Assembly (NCBI GenBank): GCA_039816955.1
Contig: JBCBWU010000006.1
Coordinates: forward strand, 1 to 64,000
From: Lewinella sp039816955
GTDB taxonomy: Bacteria > Bacteroidota > Bacteroidia > Chitinophagales > Saprospiraceae
Reading direction: 5' to 3'
Length of the DNA stretch: 64,000 nucleotides
The first letter of the stretch is position 1. The number at the start of each line of letters is the position of its first letter. A program made the translations under genes and the position numbers. Positions 1 to 8,090 of this stretch are shown one piece after another. The notes under the pieces are model-generated. The model worked only from the letters and a program-made list of their open reading frames with translations, was not told the DNA's origin and searched no databases.

Positions 1-73
1 CAAACGACTTCACGCGAGTATATACTCGTAGCGAAGATGGTTTGGATTCCCAAACCACTTCGGCTTCGGTATA
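1..73. repeat. Dispersed palindromic element, copy A (left part outside window)
   Basis: Contains the central palindrome CGAGTATATACTCG (15-28), a hairpin with TGGTTTGG and CCCAAACCA arms (about 38-57) and the terminal CGGTATA (67-73). The same order is found at 56754-56860 and, inverted and with a larger centre, at 51360-51497. By comparison with the complete copy about 30 bp are missing beyond the window edge. Confidence 0.85.
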
Positions 74-432
74 GATTAGATGATACCTATCTCAATAGCC
101 CAACCAAAACCTGGGTCGAGGAAAATAGAGTGCCGATAGAATCGATTCTTGTGGAGGTGATGAGGACGTTTCATAACACCAGAAAAGGATGGGAATTTCA
201 GTACAGTAGGGCAGGATATTACTATTATAATGAGTACTACACCTACAAAAATGATTTGGAAGTGATCATGGAAACTTCAAGCTATACGGCATTGAATCAC
301 AGCAGTAGTTCGGATGTGGTGCAGAAGTTGGTATTCCATTCCAATGGGAACCTGTGCGGCGGCTGGGATCCTGATAAAGACGTAATTGCCAATTACTTTA
401 AGAAAACTGCATCAACTCAGGTTTTAAACTGA
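1..432 (+). CDS. Hypothetical protein, C-terminal part (gene runs off the left edge)
   Basis: The frame is open from base 1 to the TGA at 430-432, so the gene probably begins outside the window; an internal ATG lies at 37. The first ~24 codons are the right half of the dispersed palindromic element described at 1-73, so that part of the protein is repeat-derived. The rest is rich in Tyr and Ser, with a YYYYNEYYTY stretch and a C-terminal segment around GGWDPDKDVIANYF. I recognise no family, signal peptide or membrane helix. Codon use downstream of the repeat resembles neighbouring genes, which favours real coding sequence, but a decayed gene with an inserted repeat is equally possible. dgkA follows after 47 bp. 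Confidence 0.45.
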   Translation, partial: QTTSREYILVAKMVWIPKPLRLRYRLDDTYLNSPTKTWVEENRVPIESILVEVMRTFHNTRKGWEFQYSRAGYYYYNEYYTYKNDLEVIMETSSYTALNHSSSSDVVQKLVFHSNGNLCGGWDPDKDVIANYFKKTASTQVLN

Positions 433-459
433 AATAGCTGATCTATGCGATAATGCGCC

Positions 460-467
460 TAACTTTG
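460..467 (+). promoter_or_regulatory. -7 promoter box for dgkA
   Basis: TAACTTTG followed by C matches the Bacteroidota -7 consensus TAnnTTTG in every fixed position and ends 13 bp before the dgkA ATG, implying a very short leader. No clear TTTG -33 box is seen at the usual distance. Confidence 0.55.
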
Positions 468-479
468 CTCCCCTAAGTT

Positions 480-857
480 ATGCGGTCATTTTTCCAACAA
501 CGCTGGCGCAGTTTTGGCTATGCTTTTAAGGGTGTTGCCACGCTGTTTCGTACGCAGGTACACGCTTGGATTCACCTGGTGGCAATGGTAGTGGTCATTG
601 CCCTGGGCCTACTTTTTGGCATAAAGTCGTGGGAATGGGTGGTTTTAATTCTCTGTATCACACTAGTTTTAGCTGCGGAAGCGTTTAATACCGCAATTGA
701 ATTCTTGACTGATCTGGTCTCACCCGATTATCACCCCCTGGCTGGTAAAGCGAAGGACACTGCTGCTGCCGCGGTTTTGATTTGTGCCATTGGTGCAGCT
801 ACCGTTGGGTTCCTAATTCTTGGCCCGTATTTACTTGACGCTTTATCCCTCCGTTAA
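480..857 (+). CDS. dgkA: Integral-membrane diacylglycerol/undecaprenol kinase (DgkA family)
   Basis: 125 residues, the usual length of the small trimeric membrane kinases that phosphorylate diacylglycerol or, in many bacteria, undecaprenol. The signature is present: E67, then NTAIE at 70-74 with catalytic-type E74, D78, and the KAKD stretch at 90-93 before the last helix. Three hydrophobic helices (about 30-48, 52-75, 95-118) follow an amphipathic basic N terminus. Which lipid is used cannot be decided from sequence; recycling of undecaprenol for cell-wall synthesis is plausible. The gene seems to have its own promoter. A second, unrelated lipid kinase of the soluble DAGK type is encoded at 57287-58246. 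Confidence 0.95.
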   Translation: MRSFFQQRWRSFGYAFKGVATLFRTQVHAWIHLVAMVVVIALGLLFGIKSWEWVVLILCITLVLAAEAFNTAIEFLTDLVSPDYHPLAGKAKDTAAAAVLICAIGAATVGFLILGPYLLDALSLR

Positions 858-950
858 CGTATACAAGCTCTTATTTGATTTTAAGCATTGCAAACTACTC
901 GCCGAGCACCTGCCCTGTATCGTTGAAACCACTTCAAAGTATAATAGCAA

Positions 951-2408
951 ATGCGTCTACTAATCATTGCTCTGCTTATCTGCCCTTTGTTTTTGACCGC
1001 CCAGATGCAGTTGGGCTGGCGAACCGATAACTACGCTGGAATCAATAGTGCCCTACTTAACCCTGCTTTACCCGGGCGAACACCCTACGCTTGGGATGTG
1101 AATTTGGGGGAGAGTAGCTTCTTTTTGGCCAATAATTATGGTTTTCTGGAAAACAGCAGCATCTCATCGTTAATTCGCCTGCGCAACGCCAATGGCCTAG
1201 AGGTTTATCACCGGCCTGATCTCCCTACGGATCTACCGGCTAACCAAGAGGTCTTAATCTATGATTTCTACGAGAATAACTCCTACTACGCGGAACACCT
1301 TACTCAGGTCATGGGACCCAGTTTTTCCTTCCGGGTAGCTCCACAAACTCGGGTGGGTTTGTACACGCGCTGGCGGACCATGCTTCACGGTAATAACATT
1401 GATTCTGATTTAGGGTATTACCAATGGAACGCTATTCCTGGGAACCAAACTTTCACATTGGAAGAAGGTACTATTGCGGTAGCCGCCTGGGGAGAATTAG
1501 GATTGAATATTAGTCAGGGAATTGAAACCAGTACGGGTAATCTGCTAATTGGTGCTGCTGTGAAGAGACTTTGGGGCCAGCGAGCGGCGTACTTTTCCCT
1601 CACCCGAGATTTTGAGCTCAATAAACTCTCGGATTTTAGTGGCTTAGAAAGCCTGGATTTCGAAATTGAGACGGGTTTTTCTCAAAATATTACCGACACC
1701 GACGATTATTCGGCCTCCCCGGGGCGTGGTTGGGGGCTGGACCTGGGAATGTTGTATCAAGTAGATTTAGGTGATGGCTTTTACCGCTGGGAATTTGGAT
1801 TTGCCTTGAATGATCTGGGGGGGATCCGCTTTTTTGATAGCGAACAACACCTTTTCAATACGGATAATCTCGCCACTACCCTCACCGATAACTACAATAA
1901 CCTAACCTCTGAAACGATTGCCAGTGAAGCTGCGGAGCAATTGAGCCAGGATATTTTTGGTGATGGAACTGCTTCTCAGACTGCCAATGAATTTACCCTG
2001 GGACTTCCAACTACGCTCAGTTTGCAAGCTACTTACCGTTTCCAGGAATGGGCTAAGGTGGAGGCGGTCTACCTGGCTGGTATCCGGGTTGGTACTTCTA
2101 GCCTCAACCGCAGCAGTGTCTTGGCCATTGTTCCACGTGTCGATCGGCATTGGTGGAGCGTAGCGATGCCGGTATCCATGTACGCTACGGATCAGGTACG
2201 CCTGGGACTGAGCGCTCGCTTAGGACCTATTTTCGTAGGTACGGATCAATTAGGTTCCTTTTTTCGCCAAAATCAGCTGGATAGTGGCGACTTTTACGTC
2301 GGTCTCAAGCTTTTCCCGCTTGGTCTTGGCGGCAATGGAAATGGTAAAGCCCGCAAAAGAAAGGGCCGACGTGGAAAAGGCAGAGACGTAGAATGTTATA
2401 AGTTCTAA
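951..2408 (+). CDS. DUF5723 family outer-membrane protein
   Basis: 485 residues with a signal peptide ending near TAQMQ (residues 17-21). The mature N terminus has the DUF5723 pattern, NYAGINSALLNPALPG followed by a WDVNLG strand, and the body is rich in alternating aromatic and glycine residues typical of beta-barrel proteins of Bacteroidota. The C terminus is basic (GNGKARKRKGRRGKGR) before CYKF, which is unusual for a barrel end and may be a periplasmic tail. Function unknown; an outer-membrane location is inferred. The stop is 8 bp from the start of the next gene, so the two are probably co-transcribed. Confidence 0.8.
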   Translation: MRLLIIALLICPLFLTAQMQLGWRTDNYAGINSALLNPALPGRTPYAWDVNLGESSFFLANNYGFLENSSISSLIRLRNANGLEVYHRPDLPTDLPANQEVLIYDFYENNSYYAEHLTQVMGPSFSFRVAPQTRVGLYTRWRTMLHGNNIDSDLGYYQWNAIPGNQTFTLEEGTIAVAAWGELGLNISQGIETSTGNLLIGAAVKRLWGQRAAYFSLTRDFELNKLSDFSGLESLDFEIETGFSQNITDTDDYSASPGRGWGLDLGMLYQVDLGDGFYRWEFGFALNDLGGIRFFDSEQHLFNTDNLATTLTDNYNNLTSETIASEAAEQLSQDIFGDGTASQTANEFTLGLPTTLSLQATYRFQEWAKVEAVYLAGIRVGTSSLNRSSVLAIVPRVDRHWWSVAMPVSMYATDQVRLGLSARLGPIFVGTDQLGSFFRQNQLDSGDFYVGLKLFPLGLGGNGNGKARKRKGRRGKGRDVECYKF

Positions 2409-2416
2409 AGACGTCG

Positions 2417-3193
2417 ATGGTATATTTCATTGCTGTAGTTGGTGCCTTTGTTGCGGGGGCAATCAACACGCTGGCTGGAAACGGATCCGCAATTACGCTT
2501 ACTATTCTTACTGAGTTACTGGGCTTGCCCGCTACGGTAGCCAACGGAACCAACCGGGTTGGCGTACTCACCCAAAGCCTGGCGGGTAGCTGGGCCTTTC
2601 ACCGCAGTGGCCGGCTCAAATTGGAAAACAGTGGCTTCTATATTTTCCTAACTACGATTGGCGCTCTAGTAGGAATTTATGTGGCTCTCATAGTCAGTAA
2701 TGAGGAATTTAAGCAGGTCTTCCGCTTTTTGCTAGTCCTTATGTTCATCGTTATTTTGGTAAAGCCGAAACGTTGGTTGCGCGAAGACACCGAGGCCCGT
2801 GCGCTCCCCTGGTGGATAAGTGTACCGGTGTTCCTGGCCCTGGGCTTTTACGGCGGTTTCATCCAAATGGGCATGGGGGTATTCTTCCTGGCCGCTATGG
2901 TGTTGATTGCGCATTACAATATCATTGATAGCAATGCGGTGAAAGTTGCGGTGGTGGCATTATATACCATTGCTGCTGTTGCTATTTTTGCCTGGCAAGG
3001 TCTCATTGATTGGAAGATTGGTGGCCTAATGGCCATTGGGCAAACGGCTGGCGGTTACCTCACCGCTCGTTTTGCGGCTACTGACCCACGCGCTGGAAAA
3101 TGGGCCTACCGCATTTTGATCGTGGTAGTTATTTGGGCTATTGCCCGAATGTTCGGTTTGACGGGGTGGCTGTGGGAGCAAATGTTAAGCTAA
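2417..3193 (+). CDS. TauE/SafE family membrane exporter
   Basis: 258 residues with about eight hydrophobic segments. The N terminus has the family pattern AGAINTLAGNGSAITLTILT and PATVANGTNRVGVLTQS (the N-T-R-V signature of TauE/SafE permeases), and the second half repeats the fold with GFYGGFIQMGMGVFFL. Members move sulfite, sulfoacetate, other organic sulfur anions or unknown anions across the inner membrane; substrate here is unknown. It follows the DUF5723 gene with 8 bp between stop and ATG, and this tight pairing suggests shared transcription rather than a shared pathway. Confidence 0.9.
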   Translation: MVYFIAVVGAFVAGAINTLAGNGSAITLTILTELLGLPATVANGTNRVGVLTQSLAGSWAFHRSGRLKLENSGFYIFLTTIGALVGIYVALIVSNEEFKQVFRFLLVLMFIVILVKPKRWLREDTEARALPWWISVPVFLALGFYGGFIQMGMGVFFLAAMVLIAHYNIIDSNAVKVAVVALYTIAAVAIFAWQGLIDWKIGGLMAIGQTAGGYLTARFAATDPRAGKWAYRILIVVVIWAIARMFGLTGWLWEQMLS

Positions 3194-3254
3194 ACCTGTC
3201 TTTTGCGGCGACTGTTGAGATACCAAATTGAACCAACCAGAATCAGGAATCAGG

Positions 3255-3980
3255 ATGTACCAGGAAATTGAGCCAGCAAAGGAGTTGTCCCATTTGATTC
3301 AATCCTTTTGGACCTTCTCTTCTAGCGGGATTCCAGCTTCCTTTAAGGTCTTACCTGATTGTTGTGTAGATCTAATCTTTGATTTAAACCAAGAGAAGGC
3401 AGTTGTTTCGGGAGTAATGTCTAAGTATCAGATGAGAGCGCTAGAAACCGAATCAAATTTAATTAGTGTACGATTTAAAACTGAGCTCTTTAGTCGTTTG
3501 TCAACAGTACCGCTAGCGGAGACTAAGAATCTTCGAGTTGAATCACAGCAAGTCATTGCAAACCTTGATCCCAATATTGTATGTCAACTCAATGAACGAT
3601 CACAAACTAGTGACCAGGTGGCTTTCATTGAAATTTGTATCCAGCAACTCTTAAACCAAACAGGCCACGAACTGGATGAACTCGCTTTGAATGTTGCAAA
3701 GAAAATCCGAACACTAAAGGGTGCGATCAACGCACAAAAACTAGCAGCTTCCTACCATATTAGTTTAAGGCAACTAGAAAGGCGATTTAAGAAAAGCACT
3801 GGCTTGACCATGAAGGAGTTTGCCAACCTTATCCGCTTCAGTAACGCTAAAGCTGCCATCAAGCGGTGTAAAAAAAAGAGCCTCTTAGCAATAGCCTTTG
3901 AGGCTGGTTTTTATGATCATGCGCATATGAACTACGAGTTTCAACGGATTGCTGGTGAAAATCCGAGTACCTTTCGTTAA
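3255..3980 (+). CDS. AraC family transcriptional regulator (DUF6597-type sensor domain)
   Basis: About 241 residues from the ATG at 3255, which follows an AGGA; an in-frame TTG at 3228 is a weaker start. The N-terminal ~130 residues resemble the DUF6597 domain (a PDCCVDLIF segment), a ligand-sensing module found in front of AraC-type DNA-binding domains. The C-terminal ~100 residues contain two helix-turn-helix motifs: AQKLAASYHISLRQLERRF and IAFEAGFYDHAHMNYEFQRI. It lies 60 bp upstream of the VOC lipoprotein gene on the same strand and may control the cluster up to 5783. The gene looks AT-richer than its neighbours, so acquisition by transfer is possible but untested. Confidence 0.88.
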   Translation: MYQEIEPAKELSHLIQSFWTFSSSGIPASFKVLPDCCVDLIFDLNQEKAVVSGVMSKYQMRALETESNLISVRFKTELFSRLSTVPLAETKNLRVESQQVIANLDPNIVCQLNERSQTSDQVAFIEICIQQLLNQTGHELDELALNVAKKIRTLKGAINAQKLAASYHISLRQLERRFKKSTGLTMKEFANLIRFSNAKAAIKRCKKKSLLAIAFEAGFYDHAHMNYEFQRIAGENPSTFR

Positions 3981-4040
3981 TGTCGTTTTTTTACAAAGCA
4001 GTCGTCCTTTAGGAGGAATAAATTTGTCGCCAAAACGGAT

Positions 4041-4550
4041 ATGAAATTTTGGCTGCCGGCAGCATACTTATTGCTTTTACTTTCTTGTAGTAGTAAAGGG
4101 AGTGGAGCTCCTTCGACCGCTGCTGATCAAACTATTACCGATAATATGGACCTACAATACGCCTACACAATTCTATACGTCCCAGATGTGCCTGAGACGA
4201 TTGCTTTTTACCAGAAGGCGTTTGGGTTTGAGCAGAAATTCTTAACGCCCGAACGCGATTACGGAGAGATAATTTCCGGACCAACAACAATTGCTTTTGC
4301 CAGCATCGAACTTGGGGAAGCGAATTTCAAAAAGGGGTTCACAAAAAGCCGTTTAGGCGAACAACCCTTTGGAATTGAGTTGGCTTTTACCACTCTAGAA
4401 GTGGCGCAAGTTGTAGAGCGTGCAGTTAAGAATGGAGCGGTACTTTTGGAAGAAGTGGTAACTAAGCCGTGGGGCCAAAAAGTTGGATACCTTAGGGATA
4501 TAAATGGTTTTATCATTGAGATTTGTACACCTATTCAAAATCAAGAATGA
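4041..4550 (+). CDS. VOC (glyoxalase/bleomycin-resistance fold) protein with lipoprotein signal
   Basis: 169 residues. Residues 1-17 form a hydrophobic signal with lipobox LLLLLSC (Cys16), then a low-complexity linker, then one vicinal-oxygen-chelate domain from about residue 38 (YTILYVPDVPETIAFYQKAFGF) to the end (GYLRDINGFIIEICTP). Single VOC domains usually dimerise and act as dioxygenases, lyases or antibiotic-binding proteins. Export of a VOC domain is uncommon; an internal ATG at 4146 would give an ordinary cytosolic protein, so the start is the main uncertainty. An AGGAGG at 4011-4016 is too far upstream to set it. The stop overlaps the ATG of the Crp/Fnr gene (ATGA), suggesting translational coupling. 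Confidence 0.8.
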   Translation: MKFWLPAAYLLLLLSCSSKGSGAPSTAADQTITDNMDLQYAYTILYVPDVPETIAFYQKAFGFEQKFLTPERDYGEIISGPTTIAFASIELGEANFKKGFTKSRLGEQPFGIELAFTTLEVAQVVERAVKNGAVLLEEVVTKPWGQKVGYLRDINGFIIEICTPIQNQE

Positions 4551-5128
4551 CCCCTGTAGAAGTAATTGACGCAATTAGTAAAAAATACGCTCCCCTATCT
4601 TCCGAATGTGTTCAGGAGTTATTACCGAAGCTTAAAATAACGAACTACGCTAAAGGGGGTACTCTGGTTAGAGAAGGACAATATTCGGATAAAGCATTTT
4701 ATGTGCTCCAGGGGTGTGCCAGGGCGTATTACTTAAACGATGGAAGAGATGTTTCTGACTGGTTCGCTTTTGAAGAAGAATTCATCTGCTCCATCGTGAG
4801 CTTCTTTGCTAATCGTCCCAGCCCGCATTTTATCGAAGTACTCGAAGATGCGGTTGTGTTAGAATTATCCAGGAAGACAGTGGAAACTTTATCTGATCGG
4901 TTTCATGATTTTGAGCGTCTCATCAGGGTTGTAGTAACCAATACCATGTTGGATCAACAAGAGCGTTTGTCTTCCATATTATTCCATACTGCAGAGGAAA
5001 GATATCGACATATTCTTACCGTCCGCCCGGTTATTTTGAATCGTGTTCCGCTGACGCATATTGCCTCCTATCTGGGCATCACCTTAGAGACTTTAAGTAG
5101 AATAAGAGGGGCGATGAAGCGAATTTGA
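4547..5128 (+). CDS. Crp/Fnr family transcriptional regulator
   Basis: 193 residues from the ATG at 4547, which overlaps the VOC stop. A cyclic-nucleotide-binding-like beta-roll covers about residues 20-115 (TLVREGQYSDKAFYVLQG, DWFAFEEEFICS), followed by a long dimer helix and a short winged-helix end with the recognition segment IASYLGITLETLSRIRG. No cysteine set for an Fe-S cluster is seen, and the cAMP-contacting Arg-Ser pair is not obvious, so the ligand is unknown. Such short regulators are numerous in Bacteroidota and often control the gene next to them. The 5' coupling to the VOC gene and the membrane-protein gene 49 bp downstream suggest one unit. Confidence 0.9.
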   Translation: MTPVEVIDAISKKYAPLSSECVQELLPKLKITNYAKGGTLVREGQYSDKAFYVLQGCARAYYLNDGRDVSDWFAFEEEFICSIVSFFANRPSPHFIEVLEDAVVLELSRKTVETLSDRFHDFERLIRVVVTNTMLDQQERLSSILFHTAEERYRHILTVRPVILNRVPLTHIASYLGITLETLSRIRGAMKRI

Positions 5129-5177
5129 TACAGATCAAATGAATCCTGAGTAGAGGTACGGACCTTTGTGAAAAAAG

Positions 5178-5783
5178 ATGAAGCGCCTACATCACCTGTC
5201 CGGCTTGTTACTCTCGGCTTTTATTGGCTTACACCTACTTAATCACTTGAGTAGCATTTGGGGCGCAGATTATCATATCGCTCTAATGGATAATCTGAGG
5301 TACTTTTATAGAAATCCAATTATAGAAACACTCATACTCGCCGCTGTTCTCATCCAAATTAGCAGTGGACTAAGATTGTTCTTTTCTCGAAAGCAATTCA
5401 CTCATAATAGATACCAGCGATTACAGCACTGGACCGGGCTGTACATGGCTGTTTTCTTCCTCATCCACGTAGGGGCAGTACTGGTGGGGCGGTACATCCT
5501 GTCTTTGGATGCCAACTTCTATTTCGGAGTTGCGGGTTTGAATACCTTTCCACTCAATCTGTTTTTTGTTCCGTATTACGGGCTGGCTATCATGGCTTTC
5601 TTTGGGCATGTAGCGGCCATCCATTACCAAAAAATGAAGCGGAAGGTATTGGGGATAAGCGTTCGGCAGCAGGCCCATTTGATTTTATGCTTCGGGTTTC
5701 TGGTTACTATTATTACGCTGTACGGTTTGACAAATGGTTTTGCTGGTGTAGCTATTCCAGAAGAATACCGGCTAGGGTTTTAA
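5178..5783 (+). CDS. Histidine-rich multi-spanning membrane protein, possibly haem-binding
   Basis: 201 residues with about five transmembrane helices. Histidines sit inside or at the ends of helices: HH near residues 5-6, LHLLNH in helix 1, QHWTG and LIHVGA in the third segment, and FGHVAAIH in the fourth. This pattern resembles four- or five-helix cytochrome b-type membrane subunits such as those of succinate dehydrogenase or cytochrome b561, so b-haem binding is inferred. I recognise no named family. It follows the Crp/Fnr gene by 49 bp on the same strand. Confidence 0.7.
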   Translation: MKRLHHLSGLLLSAFIGLHLLNHLSSIWGADYHIALMDNLRYFYRNPIIETLILAAVLIQISSGLRLFFSRKQFTHNRYQRLQHWTGLYMAVFFLIHVGAVLVGRYILSLDANFYFGVAGLNTFPLNLFFVPYYGLAIMAFFGHVAAIHYQKMKRKVLGISVRQQAHLILCFGFLVTIITLYGLTNGFAGVAIPEEYRLGF

Positions 5784-5960
5784 ATATTAAGTTTCGCGAA
5801 AAGGTTACGAGTTTCCGCTAGTTCCGGAGCTGTATGCGGTAGCATTTCTGCTAAAGATCGAGTTTTATTTTTGCCTGAAAAGTACTGGGTGGGAAGCCTA
5901 GTTCGTAAGGATGGGAAGTTTATAGTATGAAATATGGAATTGGAGATTTAGCGCATCTTT

Positions 5961-7079
5961 TCAACTCTTTAATAAACGCCCAACTTGAAATGCAGTTCCT
6001 GCTAAATCTTCCGCGGTATGCTGTAGGGCCTCTTCCAAAGAACGAGGCTGAGATTGGATGGAGAAAGCGGCCTCTAAACCAATAGCGCTTATTGCATTAG
6101 GGCTAGCTAGCATCGCACCACACAAAGCAATAACCGGTCTTTGCTTGGCTGCTGCTCGGCTACAAATGCCTTGAATAAGTTTGCCTTGTAGGGTCTGATC
6201 ATCGAGTTTGCCCTCACCGGTAATTACGTAGTCGCACTGCTGAAGGTGCTGGTCAAAATTGGCGTATTCGAGTACCGTTTGAATGCCCGATTGTAAAGTG
6301 GCTCCCAAGAACGCTAAGGCACCAAAACCTAGTCCTCCCGCAGCGCCAGCGCCGGGGACGCTGGCAAAGTCACGACCTGTTCGTTGTTGAACCACATTTG
6401 CCAATTGTTGTAGCCCTTGATCCAATTCCTCCACCTGCTGGGGCATAGCTCCCTTCTGAGGACCGTATACGTAGGCTGCGCCTCGCCCGGGGCCACATAA
6501 AGGGTTATCTACATCGCACAAAACTTCAATAGTAGGTAGCTTTTCCCGACTGGGCACCCATTGACTCACAGCTCTTAGATCAGCACCAATACCTGATAGT
6601 TGCCTCCCATCTGCATCCAGAAACTGATGCCCGAGTGCAGTGGCCATACCGATACCGCCATCGTTGGTAGCACTGCCACCAATGCCCAATACAATTTTGC
6701 GTACACCATGAGCAATTGCATCCCTAATTAATTGCCCGGTACCATAGGTGCTGGTGAGCATAGGGTTGCGTTCCTCTGGTTTAAGCAGTTGTAGTCCAGA
6801 GGCCGCCGCCATATCAATAAATGCCGTTTGAGTATCTATCTGCATACCATACTGAGCTGCAATCGATCGCCCAAGCGGGGCAAGCACGTGGCTTGTGATG
6901 GTTTCGCCCCCAGTAAGTTGAGTTAGGACCTCTGCCGTTCCCTCTCCTCCATCAGCCAGCGGCAGTTGAACGGTTTGCGCAGCAGGGTTAGCTAATTTTA
7001 ATCCTCGCTCAATAGCGGCACATACCTCCGCGGCGGGAAGGGCATCTTTAAAGGAATCAGTGGCGATGAGATAGCGCAT
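5961..7079 (-). CDS. glxK: Glycerate kinase (GlxK/GarK type)
   Basis: 372 residues, the normal length for family-1 glycerate kinases, which phosphorylate D-glycerate to 2-phosphoglycerate with ATP. The start MRYLIATDSFKDALPAAEV matches the family N terminus, followed by PLADGGEGTAEVL, the GIGGSATNDGGIGMA glycine-rich segment and the ITGEGKLDDQT motif near the end. Its ATG overlaps the stop of the upstream ppx gene (TGATG on the minus strand), so the two are translationally coupled. The link between polyphosphate/ppGpp metabolism and glycerate use is not obvious and the pairing may simply be economical. Confidence 0.93.
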   Translation of the reverse strand: MRYLIATDSFKDALPAAEVCAAIERGLKLANPAAQTVQLPLADGGEGTAEVLTQLTGGETITSHVLAPLGRSIAAQYGMQIDTQTAFIDMAAASGLQLLKPEERNPMLTSTYGTGQLIRDAIAHGVRKIVLGIGGSATNDGGIGMATALGHQFLDADGRQLSGIGADLRAVSQWVPSREKLPTIEVLCDVDNPLCGPGRGAAYVYGPQKGAMPQQVEELDQGLQQLANVVQQRTGRDFASVPGAGAAGGLGFGALAFLGATLQSGIQTVLEYANFDQHLQQCDYVITGEGKLDDQTLQGKLIQGICSRAAAKQRPVIALCGAMLASPNAISAIGLEAAFSIQSQPRSLEEALQHTAEDLAGTAFQVGRLLKS

Positions 7080-8005
7080 CAGCTATTGGCTTCTGATTGG
7101 TGCGCTTGTAGCATTTGCGCTAGCATACCCTCTTTCATGGAAAAAGAGGAAACAGTGAGGCGATTGATAGCTGCGACTTCCAAAACTAGCTGGACTAATA
7201 TCAACGCCACGACAATCATATCTGCCCGGTCGCCGGGAATATCAGACATGGCGTGTCGCTCTTCCCGGTTGGCTGCGAGTACGCGCTCGTGCAGGGCATT
7301 GAAGCCTTGCAAATCTACCCGTGCACAATGTGGGGTAGGTTGTTCTTTACCTAGTACATCAGCAATGACGTCAAAGGTGCCTGCTGCTCCTACCAAATGA
7401 TGGGTAGGGAAGCGGGCTAACGCTAATTGCAGATCTACTAGTTTGCTTTTCAAGAACATCCGCGCTAGCTCAATTTCATCCGAGCTAATGGGTTCCGTCT
7501 GGTGCAGTTTTTTGTAGAGTACGGCTACACCTACCGGAAAGCTTTCAAACCACTGCACCCCGTTTTCGTCTACGATGATGAATTCTACACTACCACCGCC
7601 GATGTCCATCACCATCCAGCGTTCGCTTTGTGGTCCAATGGCCCGGCGGACCCCTTCGTAAATGAGTTGGGCTTCTTCTTTACCAGGAATAATTTTGATT
7701 TCTAAACCTGTTTTAGCTTTCACCTCGGCTACAAAATCCGGGCCATTGCTAGCGGTCCGTAAGGCAGCAGTGCCCGAAACTCGAGTGTCAGTTACCTGGT
7801 ATTCGTTGATCTTTTGTACGTAATCGAGTAAGGCTTGCAAGGCCCGTTGATAGGGTGCATCACCAATTCGTTCGATTCCATCTTCCGCTAGTTTGATGAA
7901 GCGCCGTTCACGATATACTTCTTCGAAGCCACCATCTTTACTAGGACTGGCTATGAGGAGATGAAAAGTATTGGTACCACAATCAATGACCGCAAATTTG
8001 GGCAT
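7079..8005 (-). CDS. ppx: Ppx/GppA family exopolyphosphatase
   Basis: 308 residues from the ATG at 8005 (MPKFAVIDCGTNTFHLLIA); an in-frame TTG at 8038 would add 11 residues but lies very near the presumed transcription start. The actin-like ATPase fold shows both phosphate loops, IDCGTNTFHLL near residue 5 and VMDIGGGSVEFII near 130. Only the Ppx/GppA core is present; the C-terminal HD-like domain of the long forms is missing, as in many Bacteroidota. Substrate may be polyphosphate or pppGpp. A -7 box TATGTTTG at 8052-8059 fits a start at 8005, and the argE promoter overlaps it on the other strand. Confidence 0.92.
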   Translation of the reverse strand: MPKFAVIDCGTNTFHLLIASPSKDGGFEEVYRERRFIKLAEDGIERIGDAPYQRALQALLDYVQKINEYQVTDTRVSGTAALRTASNGPDFVAEVKAKTGLEIKIIPGKEEAQLIYEGVRRAIGPQSERWMVMDIGGGSVEFIIVDENGVQWFESFPVGVAVLYKKLHQTEPISSDEIELARMFLKSKLVDLQLALARFPTHHLVGAAGTFDVIADVLGKEQPTPHCARVDLQGFNALHERVLAANREERHAMSDIPGDRADMIVVALILVQLVLEVAAINRLTVSSFSMKEGMLAQMLQAHQSEANS

Positions 8006-8038
8006 ACCTAAAGCTTGTAAGGGATGTGAGACTAGCAA

Positions 8039-8069
8039 TTTGATCGCGAAGCAAACATACTTATTTTTG
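8039..8069 (+). promoter_or_regulatory. Complete Bacteroidota-type promoter for argE
   Basis: TTTG (8039-8042), a 19-bp spacer and TATTTTTG (8062-8069) followed by C match the -33/-7 consensus TTTG-N19-21-TAnnTTTG fully. It lies 21 bp before the argE ATG. Confidence 0.8.
8052..8059 (-). promoter_or_regulatory. -7 promoter box for ppx-glxK
   Basis: Read on the minus strand this is TATGTTTG followed by C, a full match to TAnnTTTG, 46 bp before the ppx ATG at 8005. It sits inside the spacer of the argE promoter, so the two polymerases would compete for the same DNA. Confidence 0.55.
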
Positions 8070-8090
8070 CGGCATCAATAATTCTTTTCC

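Noticed and set aside
4011..4016. AGGAGG as ribosome-binding site for the VOC gene
   Set aside because: It is about 25 bases before the ATG and the near TTG is out of frame; Bacteroidota rarely use such sites.
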